Numbered from the stretch's first letter, positions 27,317-34,947 are shown. The stretch is 64,000 bases of DNA from Ignavibacteria bacterium (GCA_016707005.1 JADJIQ010000005.1:1260001-1324000); one strand, 5' to 3'. The notes: generated by a model from the letters alone, not told the origin. Program-made: numbers and translations.

Positions 27317-28030
27317 ATGCGTTTCCTAACAGCCGTTGCTATCGCAGCATCTCTTTTCGTGTTCGCATGCTCTGGCGATACCACATCCACGGATAGTACC
27401 GTCACGGTTGAATCGTCGCTATCCAACCCAACTGTAAGCTCATTCGCCAAATCTTCCGATAGAGTGCAAGGCGGATCGATCATAGATTCGATCACCGTCA
27501 CAAAGGTTCGCGTACTTGTGTCCCGTATGATCCTTCATCCGGATAACAGTGCAGATACAAACGACTCAACGAACGACAAAAAGATCAAGCTTGAGCCATT
27601 CCTTTATGTGGCCGACAGCACGGGCACGCGCCTTGTAGCTTCCTCTTCTGTTCCAAACGGTACCTACGATAAGATCAAATGGGAGATCCATCGGTTCTCG
27701 TCCAGCGAAGTGCCATCATATACAAACGACACGATCTTCCGTGACTTTGTGACCGGCGACCGGTACACATCGATCATCGAAGGTTGGTTGGTTCGTAACG
27801 GCGTGCGTGAGCGGTTTGTTTATCGTAGCGACGCTACGTCGAACATCACCATCAAGTTTGAGCCGTCAATAACTGCCAGTGACGCTTCGCCGCTGATTCT
27901 GTCCCTCATGTTCGATGCGCGATCAACGTTCTATAAGGACGGCGAGATCCTCGATCCTGCAGACTCAAAGAACGAGTCCAAGATCGACAACAACATCAAG
28001 GAAGCGTTTCGTTCGAACAAAAAGCGTTAG
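27317..28030 (+). CDS. Lipoprotein of unknown function (DUF4382-like)
   Basis: 237 residues. Lipoprotein signal with the acylated Cys at residue 18 (FVFACSGD). The remainder is a beta-rich domain with VTKVRVLVSRMILHPD and NGTYDKIKWEIHRF, a pattern resembling DUF4382 proteins, and then a short acidic/basic tail rich in Lys, Asp and Asn. Probably outer-membrane anchored. Follows the glycosidase by 31 bases. A 30-bp perfect inverted repeat begins five bases after its stop codon. Confidence 0.7.
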   Translation: MRFLTAVAIAASLFVFACSGDTTSTDSTVTVESSLSNPTVSSFAKSSDRVQGGSIIDSITVTKVRVLVSRMILHPDNSADTNDSTNDKKIKLEPFLYVADSTGTRLVASSSVPNGTYDKIKWEIHRFSSSEVPSYTNDTIFRDFVTGDRYTSIIEGWLVRNGVRERFVYRSDATSNITIKFEPSITASDASPLILSLMFDARSTFYKDGEILDPADSKNESKIDNNIKEAFRSNKKR

Positions 28031-28034
28031 AATT

Positions 28035-28103
28035 TTAATGTGCTAATGTGCTAATGTGCTAATTGGAATATTGAATTAGCACATTAGCACATTAGCACAT
28101 TAA
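28035..28103. repeat. Perfect 30-bp inverted repeat built from 8-bp units
   Basis: Left arm 28035-28064 and right arm 28074-28103 are exact reverse complements (30 of 30), separated by nine bases (GGAATATTG). Each arm holds three tandem copies of the octamer TAATGTGC. The right arm contains the stop codon and last residues of the convergent HNH gene. It could act as a bidirectional terminator, but there is no T-run. Confidence 0.9.
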
Positions 28104-28596
28104 CTAGTCCATAAACAAATATGGTCTCCACGTCTCTTCCACCTTGCCGAGGTAGTGTTTGAGAAAGAGAACGGGGTGTGGCTTCTTCGGAACAGACATC
28201 AACCGCATGCGGGCTTCGTCCGGCGTGCGGTTTCCTTTTTTTGTTGTTGCATCTCACGCACGCGCACGTAAGATTCTCCCATGTATCATTGCCGCCGCGA
28301 GAGCGTGGTATGATGTGATCGACGGTAAGGGGCGGATGGTTGTTTCCGCAGTATTGACATCTGAAGCCGTCTCTTCGCAAGATGTTCTTGCGTGAGAGTT
28401 CGATCTTGCGAAACGGAACTCGAAGGTAGGCAGAGAGTCGGATGACTGATGGAAATGGGTAGCGTTCTCGCACGGTCCTCACAACGCTGCTCGAACGTTC
28501 TTCTACGATCTCGGCTTTTGTAAGGAACAGGAGAAGCAGTGCTTTTTTTGTCGAACAGACACTAATCGGTTCGTATGATTGATTCAGGATCAGCAC
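28084..28596 (-). CDS. HNH endonuclease
   Basis: About 170 residues. Zinc/HNH layout: CQYCGNN, then DHIIPRSRGGNDTWENL with the catalytic His pair region, then CVRCNNKK. The N-terminal LILNQSYEPISVC is typical of a small, widely spread HNH family in Bacteroidota/Chlorobi. The start is uncertain: family members begin with the residues before VLILNQ, but the only nearby accepted codon is GTG at 28596; an in-frame ATG at 28758 would extend into carA and looks wrong. The last seven codons lie in the inverted repeat. Role unknown; no partner restriction genes are present. Confidence 0.8.
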   Translation of the reverse strand: MLILNQSYEPISVCSTKKALLLLFLTKAEIVEERSSSVVRTVRERYPFPSVIRLSAYLRVPFRKIELSRKNILRRDGFRCQYCGNNHPPLTVDHIIPRSRGGNDTWENLTCACVRCNNKKRKPHAGRSPHAVDVCSEEATPRSLSQTLPRQGGRDVETIFVYGLVNVLMC

Positions 28597-28756
28597 CTTA
28601 GAATTTAGCGACAGGTATACTGCGGTCTCCTGCCGACCGGTCTGATCGTGGCGAAACTGAGCAAATGTGGTGCTGAAGGCAATTCTCCTGCAGGAAAAAT
28701 AGGATACAAAAGGTATTTTCGCACGCCTTTTTCGCACTGATAACCTAAGGATCTCC

Positions 28757-29881
28757 ATGTCACGGATGACGGCAGTTCTCGCCCTTGAAAACGGCATGAC
28801 CATCGAGGGGGAGGCCATTGGTGCCATCGGAGCAGAATGCTCTGGTGAACTGGTGTTCAATACCGCAATGACGGGCTATCAGGAAGTGCTCACAGACCCT
28901 TCGTACAAGGGGCAGGTGGTCACGTTCACCTACCCGCATATCGGCAACTACGGTGTGAATGAAGATGATGTAGAGTCTTCCGGCATCCAAGCCTCTGGCC
29001 TGGTGGTGCACGAGCTATCTCCAGTTGTCTCCAACTTCCGTGCAAACCGCTCGCTCCAGAGTTATCTCGAATCCAACACCATTGCCGGTATCGAGGGCGT
29101 GGACACACGGATGATCGTACGCATCCTTCGAACCGAGGGGGCTATGCGGTGTGTGATCGCTCACGGAGAGAACCTGGATCACAAGGAGCTTGTGGAGCGG
29201 GCTCGCAATATCCCGTCCATGAATGGACTTGATCTCACTCCTCTTGTGACCACGCAAGCCCCTTACCACTGGGCCAATGGGGAAGAGACTGAATGGGATT
29301 ATCGTCCGGAACAGCGAGGAGCAGGCTCACGCAAGCGAGTTGTAGCCATGGACTTTGGAATTAAGCGGAACATCCTGCGTCGCCTGAGCCACCACGGCTG
29401 CGATGTGACAGTGGTTCCGGCCACTGCTACGGCTGCGGAGATCTTGTCGTATGAACCAGATGGTGTGTTCCTTAGCAACGGCCCCGGAGACCCTTCGGCC
29501 GTGACCGTTGCCATCCAGACCGTGAAGGACCTTCTCGGAAAGAAGCCGATCTTCGGTATCTGCCTTGGACATCAGATCCTCTCTCTTGCTGTGGGCGCTA
29601 CCACGTATAAACTCAAGTTCGGTCACCGAGGGGCAAACCATCCCGTAAAGAATATGAAGTCCGGCTCGATCGAGATCACATCGCAGAACCACGGCTTCGC
29701 CGTGGACCCTGCTACCCTGCCAGCAAATGCCATCATGACCCACGTGAACCTCAACGACAATACTTGCGCCGGGATCGCCCTCACCGATATGCCGGCCTTC
29801 GCAGTGCAGTACCACCCTGAAGCAAGCCCCGGACCACACGATTCAGACTACCTGTTCGATGAGTTTGTGAGGATGATGTAA
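28757..29881 (+). CDS. carA: Carbamoyl-phosphate synthase small subunit
   Basis: 374 residues, normal length. N-terminal CPSase domain with FNTAMTGYQEVLTDPSY; C-terminal class I glutaminase with nucleophile Cys269 in IFGICLGHQ, SNGPGDP near residue 238, and the His/Glu of YHPEASPGPHD. Releases ammonia from glutamine for carbamoyl phosphate, used in pyrimidine and arginine synthesis. carB is not adjacent. Divergent from the HNH gene with about 160 bases between. Confidence 0.96.
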   Translation: MSRMTAVLALENGMTIEGEAIGAIGAECSGELVFNTAMTGYQEVLTDPSYKGQVVTFTYPHIGNYGVNEDDVESSGIQASGLVVHELSPVVSNFRANRSLQSYLESNTIAGIEGVDTRMIVRILRTEGAMRCVIAHGENLDHKELVERARNIPSMNGLDLTPLVTTQAPYHWANGEETEWDYRPEQRGAGSRKRVVAMDFGIKRNILRRLSHHGCDVTVVPATATAAEILSYEPDGVFLSNGPGDPSAVTVAIQTVKDLLGKKPIFGICLGHQILSLAVGATTYKLKFGHRGANHPVKNMKSGSIEITSQNHGFAVDPATLPANAIMTHVNLNDNTCAGIALTDMPAFAVQYHPEASPGPHDSDYLFDEFVRMM

Positions 29882-29918
29882 GGCAGGTACTCAATTACGG
29901 AGTTACTGAGTTACCAGG

Positions 29919-30008
29919 CTTGCAGAAGGCGCTTGCAGAAGGCGCTTGCAGAAGGCGCTTGCAGAAGGCGCTTGCAGAAGGCGCTTGCAGAAGGCGCTTG
30001 TAGAAGCC
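29919..30008. repeat. 13-bp tandem repeat, almost seven copies
   Basis: Six exact consecutive copies of CTTGCAGAAGGCG from 29919 to 29996 and a seventh degenerate copy to 30008. It fills the spacer between carA and the convergent acyltransferase gene and abuts the latter's stop codon. The period is not a multiple of three, so an in-frame protein repeat is unlikely. Confidence 0.9.
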
Positions 30009-31216
30009 TAACGGAAAGCCCGTTTGCGCAGGTACTTCGATGTTGGCCGTTCAAACAGCAGGAAGATGGCGATAGCTACAGCGTTAAGAGCCGAGTAGTT
30101 CAAGGCCCATGCTGCCACGGGGTGAAGACCGGCAGCTTCCAGGGTTGTTTGAATACCCAAGCTAAGCTGTGGCATGCCCGGGATAGGCATGAAGTGAATG
30201 AGGTAGAGCGAGAACGAAGCGTTGCCGAGGAGGACCATCCACCGACGGGAGAGGATCCACCGGACGGGGTTGTTTCCCTGTACTCCAATGATGATCAAGG
30301 CGCTGGCAAGTGCAATGGTGTGTCCGGCAACGATACCCATCTTGTGTTTTGCCATGAGGACGGGGCCGCCCACGGAGTCGATGAACACGATACAGGCGAA
30401 CATCAGGGCGGTCCCGAGCACGAGGGAAATACCGGTAGCGCGTTGCTGCACCGATGCCGTGTGGCGCATCGCCACAGCGGCGAGCATGCCTGCAACGAAA
30501 TCTGAGAGTCGACCCAAGAATGTGAATGTGTAGGCGCCGTTGTCCCAGGTGTCTACAAGGAACAGTCTCGTCTCCAAATAGTGCAGGACAAGCCCCCTAG
30601 AAAGAGCGAACGAGAAGATCCAGAGCACAAGGAGGAGGGCTGCGAGTTGAAGCCAGATCATTTTGTGGTCCTTGCGGACCGTATACCTGCTCCACATCCG
30701 TGAGAGGCCGGCAGCCAGGAAGATCCCAACCGGGGAAACCAGGTAGAACGATTCTTCTACCGTGAGTGTCCACATCGGGGCGTTGATCGTGGATCGGAAT
30801 TGCGGAAACCAGCCATGGATGAGCGTAAAATGGGCCAAGGCATCCACCCAATACACCGTACCTGAGCCAATGATGGAGGCAATGAGTACTAGGGTGGTGA
30901 CCGGATAGATGCGGATGACCCGCTTGACCATGTAGGTCCGGTAGGAGAACGTCCCTTGTTCCAGCTCTTCCATGTAGAGTTTGGTGAACAAGAAGCCGGA
31001 GAGGGCAAAGAAGATGTTCACCCCAACCCAGCCGAATTGGACAAACAGCGGCGTCCAGGCGGCATGAGGCTCCAGAACATGCCCGGCAAAGACCAGCCCT
31101 GCTGCGATCGTCCTAAGACCCGTGAGCTCGGGTATTGGGGTTCGTGCGGTTGGAACTGGGGGGCGGGGCATCGGGCAATTTAGGCAGAACCCATTCCCTA
31201 GCCCCTTATCCCTCAT
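30008..31216 (-). CDS. Acyltransferase family 3 (OafA/YrhL-like) membrane protein
   Basis: 402 residues, about ten transmembrane segments. The opening PELTGLRTIAAGLVFAGH carries the catalytic His of the acyltransferase-3 family, followed by FGWVGVNIFFALSGFLFTKL and MVKRVIRIYP, all standard. These enzymes O-acetylate or otherwise acylate surface glycans or lipids. Start taken at 31216; MPRPP at 31171 is an alternative and neither has a good ribosome site. Transcribed away from the tRNA cluster; its 3' end meets the 13-bp repeat. Confidence 0.88.
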   Translation of the reverse strand: MRDKGLGNGFCLNCPMPRPPVPTARTPIPELTGLRTIAAGLVFAGHVLEPHAAWTPLFVQFGWVGVNIFFALSGFLFTKLYMEELEQGTFSYRTYMVKRVIRIYPVTTLVLIASIIGSGTVYWVDALAHFTLIHGWFPQFRSTINAPMWTLTVEESFYLVSPVGIFLAAGLSRMWSRYTVRKDHKMIWLQLAALLLVLWIFSFALSRGLVLHYLETRLFLVDTWDNGAYTFTFLGRLSDFVAGMLAAVAMRHTASVQQRATGISLVLGTALMFACIVFIDSVGGPVLMAKHKMGIVAGHTIALASALIIIGVQGNNPVRWILSRRWMVLLGNASFSLYLIHFMPIPGMPQLSLGIQTTLEAAGLHPVAAWALNYSALNAVAIAIFLLFERPTSKYLRKRAFR

Positions 31217-31221
31217 CTCTA

Positions 31222-31253
31222 TTTGGAATAACGACTCCTGTCCCCTAACTTTG
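31222..31253 (+). promoter_or_regulatory. Bacteroidetes-type promoter of the tRNA/secE/ribosomal/rpo cluster
   Basis: TTTG at 31222-31225 and TAACTTTG at 31246-31253, 20 bases apart, match the known Bacteroidetes consensus (TTTG at -33, TAnnTTTG at -7). The start point would lie near 31260, ten bases before tRNA-Tyr. Confidence 0.65.
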
Positions 31254-31269
31254 TCGGCTCTGACAATTC

Positions 31270-31351
<82 letters not shown>

Positions 31352-31375
31352 CATCATGCGGATACAGGTCAGAAC

Positions 31376-31448
31376 GCGGGAGTAACTCAGTTGGTAGAGT
31401 CACAGCCTTCCAAGCTGTTGGTCGCGGGTTCGAGTCCCGTCTCCCGCT
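31376..31448 (+). tRNA. tRNA-Gly (TCC)
   Basis: 73 bases. Acceptor GCGGGAG / CTCCCGC, D-loop AACTCAGTTGGTAGAGT, anticodon loop CTTCCAA with TCC, T-arm GCGGGTTCGAGTCCCGT. CCA not encoded. Confidence 0.95.
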
Positions 31449-31526
31449 CGATGATGTCAGACCCTGACGTGAGTGGCCATTTGTGGTCGTTTGCCGAAGG
31501 GCTTTGGTGTCTCTGGCAAGCTGAAT

Positions 31527-31599
31527 GCTGATGTAGCTCAGTTGGTAGAGCACCACCTTGGTAAGGTGGAGGTCACCGGTTCAATCCCGGTCATCAGCT
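31527..31599 (+). tRNA. tRNA-Thr (GGT)
   Basis: 73 bases. Acceptor GCTGATG / CATCAGC, D-arm GCTCAGTTGGTAGAGC, anticodon loop CTTGGTAA with GGT, T-arm ACCGGTTCAATCCCGGT. In many bacteria tuf follows this tRNA; here it is followed by the TGAC repeats. Confidence 0.95.
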
Positions 31600-31604
31600 C
31601 GAGT

Positions 31605-31692
31605 TGACGGAATGACGGAATGACGAAGTGACGAAGTGACGAAGTGACGAAGTGACGGAGTGACGAAGTGACGAAGTGACGGAGTGACGAAT
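31605..31692. repeat. Eleven 8-bp TGACNNNN tandem repeats between tRNA-Thr and tRNA-Trp
   Basis: Eleven consecutive octamers: two TGACGGAA, four TGACGAAG, TGACGGAG, two TGACGAAG, TGACGGAG, TGACGAAT. The array starts six bases after tRNA-Thr and ends two bases before tRNA-Trp. Same family as 8893-8940 and 53254-53277. Confidence 0.92.
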
Positions 31693-31694
31693 AC

Positions 31695-31767
31695 ACGGGT
31701 GTAGCTCAGCTGGTAGAGCGGCGGTCTCCAAAACCGTAGGCCGCGGGTTCAAATCCTGCCGCCCGTG
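31695..31767 (+). tRNA. tRNA-Trp (CCA)
   Basis: 73 bases. Acceptor ACGGGTG / CGCCCGT (one G-U pair), D-arm GCTCAGCTGGTAGAGC, anticodon loop CTCCAAA with CCA, T-arm GCGGGTTCAAATCCTGC. Discriminator G. secE starts 26 bases downstream. Confidence 0.95.
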
Positions 31768-31793
31768 CACATTTCACGCATCGGAGATGCAAG

Positions 31794-31976
31794 ATGATAG
31801 AAGGCATACGTCAGTTTTTCACGGAAGTGAACAAGGAGATGAAGAAAGTCTCCTGGCCAACCCGTGACCAGCTGCAAGAGAGCACAATGGTAGTAGTGGT
31901 GACGTGTTTGATCATCGCCGCTATTGTGTTCATCATCGATCAAGGCATGACATTCGTCATGAAGTCGATCTACTGA
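31794..31976 (+). CDS. secE: Preprotein translocase subunit SecE
   Basis: 60 residues with one transmembrane helix (about 31-52). The amphipathic segment FTEVNKEMKKVSWPTRDQLQ before the helix is the SecE signature that clamps SecY. GGAG stands about ten bases before the ATG. Sits between tRNA-Trp and nusG, as in most bacteria. Confidence 0.95.
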   Translation: MIEGIRQFFTEVNKEMKKVSWPTRDQLQESTMVVVVTCLIIAAIVFIIDQGMTFVMKSIY

Positions 31977-31990
31977 GGCAGGACCAAGCA

Positions 31991-32554
31991 ATGCTTGACG
32001 CAGCGCAGACACAGACGATCGAACCGAAGTGGTACGCCCTTCGCACCTTCACCGGCCACGAGGCTAAGGTGAAGACGGCTATTGAACTTGAGATGCAACG
32101 TCTCGGGTTGGAGAACCGTGTTCGCAGCATCGTGATCCCTATGGAAACGGTGTACGAAGTGCGCAACGGCAAGCGTCGCACGAAGGTCAAGAATTTCCTT
32201 CCGGGGTACATCCTTGTGGAGCTGTCATTGGACAAGCGCCTCAAGGAAGTGATCCTTTCGCTTCCGTCCATTGTGAGCTTTGTTGGGACCAAGACGGAAC
32301 CGCAGGCATTGCAGAAGGACGAAGTGGACCGGATCCTTGGCCGCGTAGAGGAACGCAAGGACATCTCCACTGTTGAGACGGCATTCCGCGAAGGCGATCC
32401 CGTAAAGGTGATCGACGGACCGTTTGCGAACTTCAACGGAACGGTCAAAGAGATCAACATCGAAAAGCAGAAACTCAAGGTCGAAGTCGGGATCCTGGGT
32501 CGCAAGACGCCGATCGAACTCGATTTTGGACAAGTCGAATTGGAAAACCATTAA
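31991..32554 (+). CDS. nusG: Transcription termination/antitermination factor NusG
   Basis: 187 residues. NGN domain (about 10-120) with KWYALRTFTGHEAKVK and LPGYILVEL, then a KOW domain with GDPVKVIDGPFANFNGTVKEI near residues 133-155. Binds RNA polymerase and Rho or ribosomal protein S10. Start at 31991, 14 bases after secE, in the accepted family position; an upstream extension would overlap secE. Confidence 0.97.
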   Translation: MLDAAQTQTIEPKWYALRTFTGHEAKVKTAIELEMQRLGLENRVRSIVIPMETVYEVRNGKRRTKVKNFLPGYILVELSLDKRLKEVILSLPSIVSFVGTKTEPQALQKDEVDRILGRVEERKDISTVETAFREGDPVKVIDGPFANFNGTVKEINIEKQKLKVEVGILGRKTPIELDFGQVELENH

Positions 32555-32562
32555 CACATAGA

Positions 32563-32595
32563 GTGGGAGGCGGGTGAAGATCCGCCGCAGACCAC
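32563..32595 (+). promoter_or_regulatory. Leader hairpin before rplK, possible L1 autoregulatory site
   Basis: GTGG (32563-32566) can pair with CCAC (32592-32595) around an asymmetric internal loop, enclosing a six-pair stem GGCGGG / TCCGCC (32569-32574 with 32581-32586). L1 is known to repress the L11-L1 operon by binding a bulged helix at this place in other bacteria; this assignment rests on position and general shape only. Confidence 0.45.
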
Positions 32596-32610
32596 GAAAG
32601 GATATACATC

Positions 32611-33036
32611 ATGGCAAAGAAAGTCATGGGCACCTTCAAGCTTCAGCTTAAAGCAGGTGAAGCAACGATGGCGCCTCCCGTAGGTCCGGCATTCGGACAG
32701 CGCGGTCTCCCGGGTATGGAATTCGTGAAGCAGTTCAATGCGAAGTCGGCCAAGCAGCCGGGCATGATCCTGCCGGTTCTTGTTACGTTCTTCAGCGACA
32801 AGAGCTTCACGTTTGAGATCAAGTCTCCTCCTGCCTCCATCCTCCTCATCAAGGCCACGGGCGTTGCAAAGGGTTCTGCCCAATCGCATCGCGACAAGGT
32901 TGGCAAGGTCACGCGCGAGCAGCTCGCCGAGATCGCCAAGATCAAGATGCAGGATCTCAACTGTGCAACTGAAGAGAGTGCCATCAGCATGATCGCAGGA
33001 ACAGCACGCTCGATGGGCATCGTTGTGGAAGGCTAA
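32611..33036 (+). CDS. rplK: 50S ribosomal protein L11
   Basis: 141 residues, full length. GTFKLQLKAGEATMAPPVGPAFGQRGL at the start and FEIKSPPASILLIKA in the middle are diagnostic. Forms the GTPase-associated centre with L10/L12 and 23S rRNA. GAAAGGAT about ten bases before the ATG. The stop codon TAA overlaps a copy of the abundant motif (AGCCCCTT at 33036-33043). Confidence 0.98.
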   Translation: MAKKVMGTFKLQLKAGEATMAPPVGPAFGQRGLPGMEFVKQFNAKSAKQPGMILPVLVTFFSDKSFTFEIKSPPASILLIKATGVAKGSAQSHRDKVGKVTREQLAEIAKIKMQDLNCATEESAISMIAGTARSMGIVVEG

Positions 33037-33083
33037 GCCCCTTTCACATTCCTTACAAACAACGAAACTCTCAAAACGTTGGA

Positions 33084-33102
33084 GGCTGTCTTCGGGACGG
33101 CC
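33084..33102 (+). other. Hairpin in the rplK-rplA spacer
   Basis: Seven base pairs GGCTGTC / GACGGCC (one G-U) with a TTCGG loop. It lies 28 bases before the rplA start; the ribosome site of rplA is not evident. Possible RNA-processing or regulatory stem. Confidence 0.4.
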
Positions 33103-33129
33103 GCTCGCACAACACAAAGGATTCTCCCC

Positions 33130-33828
33130 ATGGCACAAGGGAAGCGATACAAGAAGGCAGCTGCGTCGATCAATCGCGCGCTTGCTCATGATTTCAAGAA
33201 GGCTGTTGAACTCGTCAAGACAAATGCCACAGCCAAGTTCGACGAGTCGTTCGAAGTAGCAATGAACCTCGGCGTTGATCCGCGTAAGGCAGATCAGCTC
33301 GTTCGCGGTACGGTTGCACTTCCACACGGTACAGGTAAGAGTGTTCGAGTTCTTGTTGTGGCAAAAGGCCCGAAGGACAAGGAAGCTCTCGATGCCGGTG
33401 CGGACTATGCAGGTTTCTCCGAGTATATCGAGAAGCTTCAAGGGGGCTGGGCAGATATCGACATCATCATCGCAACTCCGGATGTGATGGGTGAGGTTGG
33501 TAAGCTCGGTCGCGTACTCGGACCTCGCGGTTTGATGCCAAATCCGAAGAGCGGCACGGTTACGTTCGATGTAGCCAAGGCAGTTGCCGAAGTGAAGGCC
33601 GGTAAGATCGAGTTCCGCGTGGACAAGGCCGGAAACATCCACGCTTCGGTGGGTAAGTGCTCGTTCGACGTTAACAAGCTCGTAGACAATGTTCAGCTGT
33701 TCGTTGGTACGGTTATCCGTGCCAAGCCGTCATCAGCCAAGGGCAAGTATGTCAAGAGCATCTCGTTCAGCTCCACAATGGGACCAAGTGTTCGTGTAGA
33801 CGAACAATCCCTGGGCGCTGACCTTTAA
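33130..33828 (+). CDS. rplA: 50S ribosomal protein L1
   Basis: 232 residues. Begins MAQGKRYKKAAASINR; carries FDESFEVAMNLGVDPRKADQLVRGTVALPHGTGK and GPRGLMPNPKSGTV, the family hallmarks. Builds the L1 stalk at the E site and represses its own operon in many bacteria. The start at 33130 is chosen over an in-frame ATG at 33079 because the extra 17 residues do not belong to L1. Confidence 0.98.
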   Translation: MAQGKRYKKAAASINRALAHDFKKAVELVKTNATAKFDESFEVAMNLGVDPRKADQLVRGTVALPHGTGKSVRVLVVAKGPKDKEALDAGADYAGFSEYIEKLQGGWADIDIIIATPDVMGEVGKLGRVLGPRGLMPNPKSGTVTFDVAKAVAEVKAGKIEFRVDKAGNIHASVGKCSFDVNKLVDNVQLFVGTVIRAKPSSAKGKYVKSISFSSTMGPSVRVDEQSLGADL

Positions 33829-33845
33829 TTCAACTATTACGCATT

Positions 33846-33895
33846 GTTGGCGATTCAAGCTTCTAACGCGTCTTCGGATGTGTTGAATTGCCGAC
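33846..33895 (+). promoter_or_regulatory. L10 leader (autoregulatory RNA) before rplJ
   Basis: Outer stem of 13 pairs GTTGGCGATTCAA (33846-33858) with TTGAATTGCCGAC (33883-33895), an inner seven-pair hairpin ACGCGTC / GATGTGT closed by a TTCG tetraloop (33866-33883), and unpaired bases only on the 5' side between them, as in the kink-turn of known L10 leaders. It lies in the 88-base rplA-rplJ spacer. Binding by L10(L12)4 to limit rplJL translation is the expected role. Confidence 0.65.
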
Positions 33896-33916
33896 GAAAC
33901 CATAATCAACAGGTTT

Positions 33917-34441
33917 ATGATCACGAAAGAGCAAAAAAAGGTCGTCGTCGCTGAACTCGCGGACATGCTTCGCGAAGCAACGAGCCTCTACTTCGTGGAC
34001 TTCACCGGTATGACCGTTGCAACGGACCAAGCGTTCCGCAACGAGCTACGGAAGAAGGGCGTCACGATGCGGGTTGCTAAGAACACCCTCATCATTCGCG
34101 CTCTTGCTGACGTCGGTGGCTACGATATCGAGGATTCGAAGTTTGCAGGTCAGACGGCAGTGATCTTCGGAGGTGCAGACCCTATCGCCCCGGCCAAGAT
34201 CATTCGTCAATACTTTGAGAAGGGCGAAAAGCCAAAGCTCAAGGTGGCGGTGGTCGAAGGTCAGGTATTCGATGGCACGCAACTCAAGCAAGTGTCCGAG
34301 CTCCCAACACGTGAGGACCTCATCTCCGCAATGATAGGCAGCATCCACGCCCCGATCTCGGGTATCGTTGGAAGCATCAATGCCGTTATGCGCGATGTGG
34401 CATCCCTCGTGGAAGAGGTCGCAAAGAAGAAGGCTGCGTAA
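33917..34441 (+). CDS. rplJ: 50S ribosomal protein L10
   Basis: 174 residues. N-terminal MITKEQKKVVVAELADMLREATSLYFVDFTGMTV and RVAKNTLIIRAL match L10; the C-terminal helix that carries L12 dimers ends in VEEVAKKKAA. Preceded by the L10-leader candidate. It forms the stalk base that recruits elongation factors. Confidence 0.97.
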   Translation: MITKEQKKVVVAELADMLREATSLYFVDFTGMTVATDQAFRNELRKKGVTMRVAKNTLIIRALADVGGYDIEDSKFAGQTAVIFGGADPIAPAKIIRQYFEKGEKPKLKVAVVEGQVFDGTQLKQVSELPTREDLISAMIGSIHAPISGIVGSINAVMRDVASLVEEVAKKKAA

Positions 34442-34452
34442 TCCTTCTGAGC

Positions 34453-34474
34453 GTGATGTCCATTGCGGCATCAC
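34453..34474 (+). other. Hairpin in the rplJ-rplL spacer
   Basis: Eight pairs GTGATGTC / GGCATCAC (one G-U) with loop CATTGC, eleven bases after the rplJ stop. No T-run follows. It may be a processing or stability element that helps raise L12 above L10. Confidence 0.45.
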
Positions 34475-34522
34475 CATCTGTATCACGAACGAATAACAAT
34501 CATCCCAAAAGTGGAGAACAAC

Positions 34523-34897
34523 ATGTCAGCAATCGTTGATGAACTCGTAGAAAAGATCGGTGCCCTTACACTTGTTGAAGCTGCCGACCTCAAGAAGGCA
34601 CTCGAAGACAAGTTCGGTGTAACAGCTTCTGCTCCTATGATGATGGCCGCAGCCCCTGGCGCAGCCGCAGCAGCAGTAGAAGAGAAGACGGAATTCGACG
34701 TAGAACTCACAGACGCTGGTGCACAAAAGCTCAACGTTATCAAGGTTGTACGCGAAGTGACCGGTCTTGGCCTCAAGGAAGCAAAGGACCTCGTAGAAGG
34801 CGCTCCAAAGATCGTCAAGGAAGCCGCACCGAAGGCCGATGCCGAAGCTCTCAAGAAGAAGCTCGAAGAAGCAGGCGCCAAGGTTACACTCAAGTAA
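34523..34897 (+). CDS. rplL: 50S ribosomal protein L7/L12
   Basis: 124 residues. N-terminal dimerisation part MSAIVDELVEKIGALTLVEAADL, Ala-rich hinge (about 43-56) and C-terminal factor-binding domain EKTEFDVELTDAGAQKLNVIKVVREVTGLGLKEAKDLVEGAP. GTGGAG six bases upstream fixes the start at 34523; a longer frame from 34463 adds non-homologous residues. Confidence 0.98.
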   Translation: MSAIVDELVEKIGALTLVEAADLKKALEDKFGVTASAPMMMAAAPGAAAAAVEEKTEFDVELTDAGAQKLNVIKVVREVTGLGLKEAKDLVEGAPKIVKEAAPKADAEALKKKLEEAGAKVTLK

Positions 34898-34918
34898 TCA
34901 GCAGAACTCAAAAACAGC

Positions 34919-34947
34919 CCCGGGACGGTCGTTTGTACCGTCTCGGG
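34919..34947 (+). terminator. Attenuator-like hairpin between rplL and rpoB
   Basis: Eleven pairs CCCGGGACGGT / ACCGTCTCGGG (one G-U) with loop CGTTTGT, followed by the weakly T-rich CGTTGTTGTCTT. In many bacteria a partial terminator at this site lowers rpo expression below that of the ribosomal genes; read-through must occur because rpoB follows in the same direction. Confidence 0.6.

Noticed and set aside
28758..28860. Upstream ATG codons for the HNH gene
   Set aside because: They overlap carA on the other strand and would add about 50 residues with no similarity to the family.
29919..30008. CRISPR array
   Set aside because: Copies are 13 bp, contiguous, with no spacers and no cas genes.
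29933..30505. Open frame running through the 13-bp repeat (LQKALAEGAC-like repeats)
   Set aside because: It exists only because the repeat has no stop in some frames and continues as antisense of the acyltransferase.
32551..33642. 363-residue open frame opposite rplK-rplA
   Set aside because: Crosses two real genes on the other strand and has no recognisable features.
34919..34947. Full terminator ending the ribosomal operon before rpoB
   Set aside because: There is no T-run and no visible promoter between it and rpoB; kept as an attenuator candidate.
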